Part shown: in pieces, positions 1-11,747 of the stretch
Numbering within the stretch: position 1 is the stretch's first letter
Layout: each line of letters opens with the position of its first letter
From: Paragorgia papillata
Lineage: Eukaryota > Cnidaria > Anthozoa > Scleralcyonacea > Coralliidae
DNA length: 64,000 nt
Assembly (NCBI GenBank): GCA_035771165.1
Contig: JAWNZC010000280.1
Coordinates: forward strand, 62,001-126,000
Reading direction: 5' to 3'
The notes under the pieces: model-generated
The model's input: only the letters and a program-made list of their open reading frames with translations
Told to the model about the DNA's origin: nothing
Databases searched by the model: none
Position numbers and translations under genes: made by a program

Positions 1-246
1 CAAAAAAGACTCAAAGGAACCGATGACAATGGTGATGATTTTGATATGTAAAGATAGTATAGTCACAATTTTCGGTTATACGTTTTCAATTTTTCGGGCT
101 TGTTAAAAAAAAACTGATGTCGCCATATTCAAGTTTTTTGAAATAGTAACAACGGTTTGTTCCATTACCATAGGCTATAGTGAACAGTTGAATATGTGAA
201 TATTCACCCAGAGATATCACACAGTAACTATTTATAATAGTTGTAA

Positions 247-249
<3 letters not shown>

Positions 250-325
<76 letters not shown>
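250..325. repeat. (AT)n microsatellite
   Basis: About 38 uninterrupted AT dinucleotides. They lie just upstream of the splice acceptor of the first recognisable plus-strand exon. Confidence 0.95.
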
Positions 326-326
<1 letters not shown>

Positions 327-358
327 CATATACAATAGATATTTCTCTAACTGTTCAG

Positions 359-463
359 GAAAGTCAGAAGAAACATATTTGTTGACGGATGTAGAGAGAG
401 TAGAAAAGAAGAGAGCTCAACTTGTCTCACAGACAACACCATCGAACGTCGTTGAAATGCAAG
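359..463 (+). CDS. putative internal exon, unknown protein
   Basis: An open segment bounded by a plausible acceptor (pyrimidine-rich tract ending TTCAG) and a donor (AAG|GTAAAC). Read in phase 1 it encodes about 35 residues, acidic and basic, including LLTDVERVEKKRAQ, with no stop. The phase matches the next exon at 668, so the two can be joined. No family was recognised from this exon alone. If the next exon really belongs to a KDZ-like transposase gene, this one would be upstream coding sequence of the same intron-bearing gene or of a host gene fused to it. A short acidic open segment at positions 1-50 may be a still earlier exon, but its phase does not fit. Confidence 0.4.
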
Positions 464-667
464 GTAAACAAGCATCACAGAAGTAACTAGTGAAACTTGT
501 GAAATATTCTTCATTTTAACACTACGTCGGATGATTTAAAACATGAATTAATAGTTGTGCTCCATCATTGCACCAGGTTTCTTTTTTCTTTTTTTTTAAA
601 TACTTATGCAAGTAATATCTCATTTCTTTATTGTATATTATTGGTAACAAGTTTTTTGACCTTCCAG

Positions 668-1195
668 GTTCTACCGCATTCCTTTCTGAAAATCCAGAGT
701 TACCGAAGATGCAAATGACACCATCTGACAATGAAGATGATGCATGTAATAAAGACACTGGAGAAAAACAGAAAAGCCTGCAGAAATGGTCTCGTGGTCT
801 TCTGCATTATGTTCGAAGTGGTGGGCACATTGATTGAGTGGGCTGCTTGTCGTTTGTCTCGCTTTTATCCTCCATGTATTTTCAGTATATATTCTGCATG
901 TTCACTAAAAATATATAATTAACAAATGCTGTCCAAATAACAAAGTTATTGACCGGTTACATTTGCGTAATCATAAGAACGACTTATGCCATACTTTGTA
1001 TTCATCTGAACCACTTAAGGCAATATACCCAGACTTGAATACGTTGCAGAGCAAACGTTTGCTTGGTCTGCTAGATATAAAAAAATTCTAAACGCAATGC
1101 CAATGAGAAGATTTCTCTTTTATTACCACCGTATGGTTGTGCACCGCAATAAATATACTTTTGATTGCCATAAACAACAGAAAAATCCTTTGCTT
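668..1195 (+). pseudogene. KDZ-like transposase relic (C-terminal part)
   Basis: An acceptor (GACCTTCCAG) opens an exon that reads about 56 codons to a TGA at 835-837 and ends ...LLHYVRSGGHID. In another frame the sequence continues with IEWAACRLSRFYPP, then near 930-1080 CCPNNKVIDRLHLRNHKN, and after a shift in a poly-A run near 1083 LNAMPMRRFLFYYHRM. The order 'SGGHID-W', 'cysteine-rich then D-R-x-H-x-x-N-H', 'ILN-M...F-F' is how I remember the C-terminal part of KDZ-type transposases. At least two frame changes are needed, so this copy is dead. Family assignment is from memory of the motif order only; an intron-containing host derivative is possible. Confidence 0.45.
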
Positions 1196-1299
1196 CCCAA
1201 GCTTAGGTCAGTCACTAACCGTACGCCTATTTTTAATAAAGACATCAAACGAAATAGGTCATGGTATACGGCATGTTGCATGGTCTCATGATTTCCGCT

Positions 1300-1495
1300 T
1301 TTGTAGCGTTGTTTCAAAATGTCTGTAATATGTTTATGTAATAGTTTGTAGCGTTTTAGCGTTTTGTAGCGTTGTTCAAAAAGGTCTTTATGTTTATGTA
1401 ATAGTTTGTAGCGTTTTGTATAGCGTTGTTTAAAAAGCTCTTTATGTTTGTGTAGTAGTTTGTAGCGTTGTAGCGTTTTGTAGCGTTGTTTGTCC
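1300..1495. repeat. TTTGTAGCGTT minisatellite
   Basis: About three and a half units of roughly 55-60 bp, each holding TTTATGT, TAGTTTGTAGCG and GTAGCGTTGTT with small indels. The same TTTTGTAGCGTTTTGTAG motif recurs near 1945. The open minus-strand frame across it (1123-1596) only reads the repeat and is not a gene. Confidence 0.8.
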
Positions 1496-1499
1496 TTTT

Positions 1500-2763
1500 T
1501 TTTTGTTATGTCCTTCAGTACTAGTGTTGACTCAGTAAGTATATGAGCAAAGCTCATTAAGCATGTTGCAAGTGATGAACAATTTCTGGAAGACATACGA
1601 GTTCGGTCTTAGTGTTTTCAGTTCTTGCCATAGATTATACGTTTTTGTTTATAATGCGCGGTCGCAGTTTTTCGCAGTGCACATTCCAAAACACTTTGCC
1701 TCTCAGTTGACTACGTTAAATGGGATCCGCGAGAAAAAGAACACTTGCACCCGGACATGTAAGGAATTCTTATGCCTAGTTACACACAAACATTTGAGTC
1801 ACCAGGGGACAGCATGAAATCGAGGCTGTTATGTTATCGTCTTTAAATTTTTTATCATAATTTGTTTATCAGAAATTCAGAATGCATTTACCGCTTCACG
1901 CTGGTGGTTTAAAATGATGAAAACCACATTACGCAGCTTGATTTTGTAGCGTTTTGTAGTGCGCTACAGAAAACGCTGCAGCAAAAATTGATTCCTAAAC
2001 CTTGACAGGTATATCATGCTACCCAACATAATTACAATTTTGATGCAGGGCTAAGATTTTTTAGTTTTTCCATCTTCAGATCCCTGAAGGCATAAATAAC
2101 CTACATAATTTTATTTGGCCAAGGCTACTGTATATAATCATTGTAAATTTTGATATACATGTACTGTACGTACTACTGGTAATATTATATTATAATTATC
2201 AGAAGAAGAAATTACATAATTTAAGTGAAGTTTCACTGACAGTTTCAATTTTCTCTTATCAAATTAATTAATAATTCATAAGGAAAATTCATAAAGAAAT
2301 GAATGTTTAATCAGGTGTTTGTAAATACTGTTAAAACATTGATTAATAAAACATCAATGTTTTATCAACGTTATTAGACACTAGCGGCTCAAATTCAGTT
2401 TTTTCTGAGTTAAAATGATCTTATCTAACGTTTCTTACAACTCTTAAACAAAGTATTCATCATGCACACTTAGAATTTGATAAGTAATAGTTAAAACATG
2501 AGCGGCCGATCTTTATGGGCATCTACGCAATGACTTGCCTTCGCTCACCATTGTAAATGCCCATATTCTAAACGCTCATATTCTAACTACTACTTAAAAC
2601 ACTGTTTTGTTTGGCAACATTAAACAATTGAAAGTGTGTTCCACACTCTATCCAAACATCTAGAAATCTTGGCTATCACCTCATTTCTTATCACATTTCT
2701 TGTGTTTGGATATTGGACGAAACACTCCATCTTGTATTTGATGTATTTCATTCTCTAATTTAC
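1500..2763. other. AT-rich spacer, no gene seen
   Basis: No exon of the receptor gene was found here on the minus strand, although the YWTD propeller exons are expected further in this direction. The intron after the second EGF exon therefore probably runs past the left edge. No element with clear ends was seen. Confidence 0.5.
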
Positions 2764-2889
2764 CTGAAGGTAAGCAATGTTTGCCATCTGGTATCAACAT
2801 GTAACCTTTTATACATGAGCATTTGTAGGATCCATCAATATTAGAGCATGTTTGACTACATATCCCTAGAACTTTGCATTCATCAATAT
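2764..2889 (-). CDS. receptor exon 11: calcium-binding EGF-like module B
   Basis: 42 codons: [17 protein letters not shown], then [18 protein letters not shown]. The D-I-D-E-C opening and the later N mark a calcium-binding EGF, as for EGF-B of the family. The phase-1 donor TTCAG|GTAAAT predicts a further exon to the left. It is the last receptor exon in the window. Confidence 0.88.
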
Positions 2890-5800
2890 CTAAAACAAAA
2901 AGAATAAAAATCCAACATGCATAAACGGTTCCAGAGATCATGGTGTACTTTTATTTTATATTAAATGCAATCATTTTCTCTGATAAAATAAAAGGTTTGG
3001 GACACAATGATTGAATGAAATTAGGAGTTTGACAGCATTATAAAGAGTTTTGAAACTCTTATCTTATATGGACCAGTTACAAAATCAAAAGTCTACACAG
3101 TATATTATTATTGTAGTAGTGAATCTGACCTTGACATGTTTTGGAGTCATTCAACAATTTGTAGCCATGCTTACAAGAGCAGTAAAAACTACTATTTGTA
3201 TCAGTACACATTTGACTACAATTTCCATTATTTCTTTGACATTCGTTAATATTTGCTGAAAAGAAAAACAAACACTCTATCATTGAGGGCATTAAGGAAT
3301 TTATAAATAAGTTTTGTGGAAACACCAAACTTATTTATATTACATTATCGCCATGAAAACTTTCAAAGAGTTAATTAAGGAATTTGTTAAAAATTCAGAC
3401 AGTCACCCCTATTAAGCTCAGTAATTTTTAAATTACATTATTTACACGAAGTGCTGAGCAGTACACTAATATTTCTTTAACTCAATGGTACTGCTGCTCT
3501 GAATTTAGAGGAAAACTAGCTCTTACATGTTTGAAGTATAATAATCTATGATCTTACATTACCAAATTAACAAAAAATCTGAAACACTATAAACCAAATG
3601 GCTACTAGGTTATATACATAATAACAATTTGAAAACAATCTTATTTTTCACCTCAGGGACTTTGTAACTGCATGGTTTGTTTTGGAACCATTGCAGACTT
3701 CAGTAAAATATTTTATTTTGGGAAAACGCTCAATCACAAATGAGTTAACCTTTCCCTACTGTGGTGGCCTTTTAGTATTATATCTGGCTAACGCAAGATG
3801 ATTTTACTCACCAAGGGAAGAACTCTGGTAAGGAAAGGGTAAAATAATGTGCTTATTTATGTGCACTTATGAAGGAAAGTCACCCTTTATTAAAACCTGT
3901 TGGTTGACTTGAATATCTTGTAATATTGCATACAAATACGCCAGTGTAAGTGGAACCAAAAACACAAAATTACTGGTACACATGTGTTTGTAAACAAAAA
4001 GCAATCAAGATTCCTATATTAATATTTAATGCAGCTGCAATGGACAGACAATTAGTACTTATCAATTAGTATCATGGCATAAACTCTAAAATACCAGTAC
4101 TTACGGCAGGAAGACTCATCATCATTATCAGGACAATCTTGCTTCTGGTCACACACGTTATTGTTGTCAATGCACTTTGCCACATTCTTACATTTGTATT
4201 CTCCAACTTTGCAAATTGCTCCTGGTGTTGTTGGTCCTGTTGTTGGTTTTGCTATAATAAAAAATTACACAAACCAACATTTTTTTCTATCATATCAACC
4301 AGCTTAATCCTTATAGGCATATTCCCTGCACGAACAGGCAGTTTTTTTGCAATTGACACTGTCACAGAAACATGAATGCTAATTTTTCTTTTGTACTAAG
4401 TCATTTTAGACTGAAAAATAGAAAATTAGCACAATACATGTAATAATAATTCACTCAGATAAAAAGCGTTTGTTTCTTTTTATTTTTTTAAGTTAACGAA
4501 TACAAATTTACCCAAGTATATATTAACATCATTTTTAGACATGCATTGCATTAAATTTTTAACTGCATACAATAAAAAATGTTATTTGTAATTATACTAT
4601 TCTTGGCCAGCCTATATAAAATGTTTTCAGCACCTTAAGAAACGTAGACTTTGGGGAAATATTTTGTATACAGACCTCCAAACTAGTATTGTAATTAATA
4701 GCACTATAACTGAGCATATAATTATTATACAAGTATTAAGTATTGGTAACCGTTACCAATACAGTACTAATACTTGTATAATATGTTCAGTAAACCCAGA
4801 GGCTTATGGTTCTCCTTAGACAATCTGATGTCATTTTATTTTAATCACAATTTTACAAACCTGTTGAGGGTTGTTTGTTGCAGCGTTCATCTTTTTCATC
4901 ACTACCATCATCACAATCATCTGTACCATCACAAAACTTGTATTTCATAATACACGTTTTATTATTATCACATAAAGCGAAAATTGAAGATGGGCATGTT
5001 ATGCTGTCTGCAAAATAGATATGCATGCAAACAAAGTGTTTATAAAATAATTTTAATGCCTTGATACATATTTTTTTTTCCATCAAAGGATGGTTTTAAA
5101 CTTTTACAAAATTAAATCTTTGAACAACAGCTGCCATATAGCACTGAAACTAGAAATATGTTAACACAACAACCCCTCGCCCTCTTTTACACGAATTTTT
5201 GTAAAATTTATAACCTACGCGCTCTTCATCATTGGGAGCCTGGAAATAGCCGTTGGAACAATTCAAAATATAGTTTTAAACTTTTAATTAAAGTATAATA
5301 TTTGAAACAAAAAATGTTGTTTAACTCTAATTTTTAAAGAAAAAGGTAATAAATAATAAAGAAAATTTTCAAGACACACGACTTGAACTCGACCATTTTG
5401 CGTGGGAACAGACGATGTTACCACCGGGCTACTGAAGCAAGTGTCGAAATATCAGCAAAATGCATGTTAGGTTAAAAAGTGCTAGAGCATCTAAAAATAT
5501 TTGCATTTTTCGAAGGCATTGAACATCTGACAGGTTGCCACGGCTATATTTATTTGTGGCATTTCAAATTCATTTAGAATAGCAAAAACAAATTTCGTTT
5601 CAAAATCTGAAGTGTTTAAAACTGTTTTCACCTGAAAAATTGTTTTCATGCAGTTTTTACATCTGTAATATTTCAACATGCAGCACTCGGCAGCATTTAT
5701 ATGTTTAACAGACGAAAAATTGCTCCTTCACCGATTTTTATGCCGAATTATAAACAAGCTACGCTAAGTTTTACAAGTGGTTTTACCAAAAGGAAATATT

Positions 5801-8800
5801 TAAAAGGAGATAAGACTAGAGTTCACTTAGTCTCCTTTGCAGACCTTCTTATGGCTCACATTTATTCCCCCACTGAGATAAGACGTCAGGCAACAACGGC
5901 AAGCGAACAAATTAACGGATACGTTTAAAATACTTTAAAGACACACGAAATAGAAAACAAAATTACTGTAACAGTGACAGGGAAACTCGAACAGCATTGC
6001 TACTAAACGTTCATGATTTAATACTGAAAGCAGCCGCTCTATATTTTTACCGCAAGCTTAACCTTTTCAGCCTTTTTCTTCGTTTGTTTTTTCCTCTTTC
6101 GAGTTTCGGTGTGACGGGTTTTCTTCTACTAAGGATGTTGTTCTGCCTTATACGTTGACGTTGATTTGTTTCTGTTCTTTCAAAAGTGATATTCGTTTCC
6201 CCAAAATCCCTTTCTCAAGTCTTTTTGTCAAGAATAAATTATGTTGTTAGTTAAAATCTTTTTGTCAAGTCAGTCAAGAACTATATTGTCCCCTGTGCCC
6301 CACAATCTTAACCGCGCATGGTCCGTCCACACATATATATATATATATACAAATATTCAGATCGCAGAAATTCGTTCGCATATCACGTTTGTCCACGCGT
6401 GTAAAATGACTCCACGCGTGTCAAGATTAGCACCCTCACCGGGCTCCGGGCCTTCGTCCCTACGCCCGGACTCGGGGATAATCATCTGTAGGTGATCGAA
6501 AATTATTTGCAGCGACACTATAATAAAAACCATGGGCAGACAAAGTTCAAGCAAACTTACCACATGACTGCTCATCACTTCCATCATCACAATCATTTTC
6601 TCCATCACATACATTGAATTTAAAAGTACATTCTGTACCAGAAGCACAGGTGAATTCATCATTCGCGCATTTCGGTCCACTTCCTGTTGGGAGAAAAGCC
6701 TGAGTTAACTTGAATGTCAGGCCTTTATTTGTTCCCGCCTTCCGCTAAACCCGGCAGGCGGGCAGAGGTGCGGGCGAGCGAGAAGGCGAGAAAAATAAAG
6801 GCCTGAGGAAACTCTTAATAAAACCGTCTTCCGCCCACTTTGTTATTTTTAGAACTTAACGAGATATGATTGATATGGGTTGTCAAAAGAACAAAGCGTA
6901 TGTTTTAATTTCATCCCACAGAAATATATAGTCTTTCTCCGCGTCTGGTTTTAGTCCAGACTACACTGTTATTTTCTAGGAGTTAATTTAACCCCCTTTC
7001 TGCCCCTTTTTGGTAGAGTTAAAAAAGTGGAATTATGTTAACTCCATTTTTAGAGGTAATACAACTCCTTAACTCTTATTTTCGTAGTTAAGTAGAGTTA
7101 CAACTCCCTTATTGGAGGTCAATTGGTAGAGAGTTATTATAACTCCAAGTTTGGAGTTAAAAATAATTTTTAACTCCATTGATTGGAGTTAGAGGTGGTA
7201 AAGAACGAAAGTAAATTATATAAAATATCGACAGACGAAGTCGGGAAGGTAATATATTACTTTACTTACAATGAACGAAAAAAGTATGATGTAGTATTGT
7301 CCTTCGTCAACATGCTTGTGGAATTTCTAGTAGATCTGTTAATTAGTTTTTGAGATAACGTTGTTTGAGTTAGGTTAGGTAGACAAGAGAAATCGATCGA
7401 TTTCATCATTTTACAAATATACTTGTCAGTTTAAATGTTGATTTTCACCTATAGTTTTCACTCCTCAATTGTCTGGAAATTACATTATCTTCAAGCCTAT
7501 TCAATTCTCTGCATTTTGATGTATAACATGGTGATATAACTGAGCGAGAAGTTTCGAAAAAAAGCCAAAGAGTTTAGGTGTTTATTCGAGATACGTCAAT
7601 TTGTAAAATTCAAAAAATAAGTTGAAGTCTCCTCAACATTTCCGAATGTAACTTTGGAACTAGTTATCGTAGAGTGTTCAGACATACATTAAACAATAGC
7701 TCTCTCCCTGGCGAACATATTGATATATAGTACAAGTTTGCAAGTGTACTGGAATTCTACAAATTAATCGTATACTTGCTTCATTTATACTCCTTCGTCA
7801 CTGGGCAAACACGGTTACACCCGACACTTATAGCAAGAAACTGGAGTGTGAAGGATATAAAGGATTGCATTCATGCTCCTATAAATGTCTTATTTTTTTG
7901 GCCTTGAACAGGGTAACACTGCTTATAACCTTTATCAAAATGAATTATTTTGTTTTATTAATGAAAAATATTAAAGTATTCCCTTCAAAAACAACAAAAA
8001 TACTATTTAAGTATATACCAACTTGCTAAGAATTATGTTATATACATTAAATTTCTATTATTGTAAGCAAGCACAAGTGGCGCAGTGGGTTAGGCCTCGG
8101 ACTGTAAGTCAAAACAAGTTAGCCCGGGTGAGCAGAGGTGGGAAAGTTCATTTTTTTCTTTTTTTTTTCCAACTCTAATAACAATGAGTTAATTTAACTC
8201 CAAATCGTGCGAGTCAATTTAACTCCGAAAGTGGAGTATTATTTAACTCCGAAAGTGGGATTGTTTTGAACCTTTTTTCTTGACTCCAATATTGGAGTTA
8301 AAACAACTCCTTGAAAATAACAGTGTAGTCTAGGTAGACTTGCAATAAATACACGAGCTCGAATTGAAGGCCTTCAGTAGCCATCGTCACTGATCATCGA
8401 ACGAAGGACCCAAAGTAGACTGCTTTTCGCAAGGTCTCCACCTGCTACAACGAAATTCCTCACCGTGCCATGTTGAAGTCGATGAAGATCACAGAACACA
8501 AATGGCAATATCTGATATATCAGACTTTTACCAAAACCAGTGGGCAAAACAGCAAAGACATCTTGGCTGTCAACAGACAACAGCGAGCTTTCGAATGCAC
8601 GTCGTTTGTTTTGGTTTCAAAGACTCATAGCCGAAATGCGTCAATGAATCGAAAAATCCTTCTATGGTTTGATTTTCCGTCATAATAAATGATTAAATGA
8701 ATGAATTGGTCACAGAAACGTACACGATAAACAGATTCGAGAAATGGCGATGACCTTGTCACGGTGTGCACCTTGACGGTGCACCTTTGGGAAAGTTGTT

Positions 8801-11470
8801 TATCTGAATGAACCAATCAAAATCCTTACTTCAATTAGTCAGCCAATCAGAGCTCCAGTCCATGAGATGGACGAGTCCCCACGGTTTTAATAAGGTTTCC
8901 TCAGGCCTTTATTTTTCTCGCCTTCTCGCTCGCCCGCACCTCTGCCCGCGCTGCCGGGTTTCAGCGGAAGGCGGGAACAAACAAAGGCCTGACATTCAGG
9001 TTAAGCCTGAGTAAACAGCCGCCTCTTCTCGCTCGCCCCTCGCGAAAGAGACGTGACGTCTGAGCACAGAATAAGGATCAACCAGAAGTCCAACTCAGTG
9101 TCGCTACCTTTGATGTAAGTGTCCTCTGTAAATGTCGGCCTCGCGATCCCGGCGCCATTTTGAAAGTAAGTGCCCCCGGGAAATTAGCCCTCTCGTCCTT
9201 GCGACCCTCGGGCTCCTGTATTCAACTACTCTTGGCCTTCTTCTGACCTTTTAATTAAATTTATATTGTTATCTATATATATATATAAATAATAGTTAGT
9301 TAAGTAAATAAGTAATTTACTTTTGGAGATAAAAATCTTTGCACACGAGGTTATTAAAACTTCAGTACGCAGATACTACGGGTAAAAGTCCGTGGCAAAA
9401 AAGTCCTGTACTCACGAAGCGGGTTTTACATTTCTCGACTTTGCCGACACATTTGTTTATAGAAAAAGATTTCTAAAATTTTCGCAACTACGAATTGTTG
9501 AAGTACATCGAGTACGTATGTTGTTAGAAATGTTATAAGCTTTGATTCGGTATATAGTTCAAATTTTAGTGTTACCTGTAATTTTTTTAAATGTTCAAAA
9601 TGTTCTCACCATTGCTCGTAAAATAAGAATTATATAATGAGAAATGGACTCCTCACAATTGTTATAGAATTTTGGATTTTATTTTTAAATACTGAACGCA
9701 CAGCCCTGAACAAGATATTAAACAAAGGGGACTGTCAAGTGCTATTCATGTCAGAACTTTTAATTTTCTTGCTGGGAAGTATTTTAAAATATGAAAAAAA
9801 AACATCATTATTTTGACGTGGACCGTCTGAAATGGATGAATTTCTTAAGTTTGTTTTGCCTTTTGTTGTTTTGGTGTTTGCTATAACCTTAGAAAGACTT
9901 CTGGCATGAACCTAAGATATTTCTTGAACAGAAGCTAATTCAAATATGAAAGGAGTGGAAAAGTTTGCAGATTTCTAGTTGAAGTTGAAAACGTTTTTGG
10001 TGCAAATTAGTGATCATACCTTTTCAACATATGAAAAAATATTAAAACTTTTATGGTCAATGGTCAGAACATTTTAAACATTTTAAAAAGTTACAGGTAA
10101 CACTATGATTTGAACTATATACCGAATGAAAGCTTATAAAATTTCTAACAACATACGCACCCGATGTATTTCAACAATGCGTAGTTCCGAAAATTTTAGC
10201 CATCTTCTTCTATAAATAAATGTGTCGGCATGATCGAGAAATGTAAAACTCAGCTTCGTGAGTACAGGACTTTTTTGCCACGGACTTTTACCCGTAGTAT
10301 CCGCGTACTGAAGTTTTAATAACCTCGTGGCCAAATAATTTCATCTCCAACGAAACGTTTTCTAAAGTAAATTACTTATTTACTTAACTAAATATTATTT
10401 ATATATATAGATAACAATATGAAGTTAATTAAAAGGTCACAAGACGGGGTCGCAAGGACGAGGAGGCTAATTTTCCGGGGGCACTTACTTTCAAAATGGC
10501 CGACTGGCGCATGCGCATAAAAATAATGGGATACTTTTTTCCGCGAGTTGGACTTCTGGTTGATCCTTATTCTGTGGTCTGAGCAACGAGCCAAGAAATT
10601 CCATACTGATGACGTAAATCTACCGAGAATCGGGTAGTAGCGCTGATTGGTTACTTTGTAATCATACGATAATTAATTCAAAACTCGGCTCGACCAAGAT
10701 CAACTCCAACATCATTCCTGTCTGAAATAACAAAGTTAAAGCTTAGTTTTTGCCAACAAAGAAAGATAGATAGATACTTTTGCTAAAAAGAGTTTGAGTT
10801 ACAATAACCAGCAACATTTCCCATCGAAATTGAACGATTTTGCCAGACATCAAGCGCCAGACTGCAAACTGTCGTATTTTGCTTGAATGAAATATGAAAC
10901 CTGCGTTACGTTACGAAAGTTTGCAGTCTCGACAGGAAGTGGCGCTTGATGTCTGGCAAAATCGTTCAATTTCGATGGGAAATGTTGCTGGTTATTGCAA
11001 CTCAAACTCACTTTAGCAAAGGTATCTATTTATCTTTCTTTGTTGGCAAAAACAAAGCTTTAACTTTGTTATTTCAGACAGGAATGATGTTGGAGTTGAT
11101 CTTGGTCGAGCCGAGTTTTGAATTAATTGTCGTATGATTACGAAGTAACCAATCAGCGCTACTACCCGAATCTCGGTAGATTTACGTCATCAGTATGGAA
11201 TTTCTTGGCTCAGACGTCTCTTCCGCGAGGGGCCGAGCGAGAAGAGGCGGCTGTTTACTCAGGCTATTGGGAGAGTTAAGAAATGCTTTTGTTTTCATTT
11301 ATAATATCTGTATCACCATAATTATACCAAAGTGAAAACGCAGTAATCTGCCATTATTTTTAGTAATATATACTGACATTTTGAGTTCTAATGAATTAGG
11401 GCTCCACTCAAAATGTCTATTTCATTGCTAAAATTCTAAGCAATTTACTAGTAATTTTTCATTTTGCTCT

Positions 11471-11538
<68 letters not shown>

Positions 11539-11706
11539 AAGCATGAAGTATAGTTACCTTAAAGTCTTCACTACCAGAGGTTTCGCCCTAACGGGATCAT
11601 GATGACCCCGTTTAGATCAGTCGCCTGATGATCCCGTTTAGGGTGAAACCTCTGGTAGCGAAGACATGCTTTGTATTTTCTCTAACATTTCGTGAACCAA
11701 AACTTA

Positions 11707-11747
<41 letters not shown>

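Larger units (their letters stand above)
6697..9004. mobile_element. composite DNA element with ~130-bp inverted ends
   Basis: The ends at about 6697-6827 and 8880-9004 are inverted copies of one GC-rich sequence. Each holds TCAGGCCTTTATTT, GCGAGCGAGAAGGCG and CCTGAGGAAACTC. Inside lie a second complete element (6958-8331), a tRNA-like stretch and a RecQ-like helicase fragment (8374-8640). Helicase-bearing DNA transposons such as the AcademH group are a possible source; that is a guess. No matching target duplication was identified. Confidence 0.6.

Noticed and set aside
1123..1596. 157-codon minus-strand ORF with RYKLLHKHK repeats
   Set aside because: It is the translation of a minisatellite; no upstream gene signals and the opposite strand is equally open.
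8071..8145. Functional tRNA-Tyr gene
   Set aside because: The anticodon stem is mismatched and the T arm is not recognisable.
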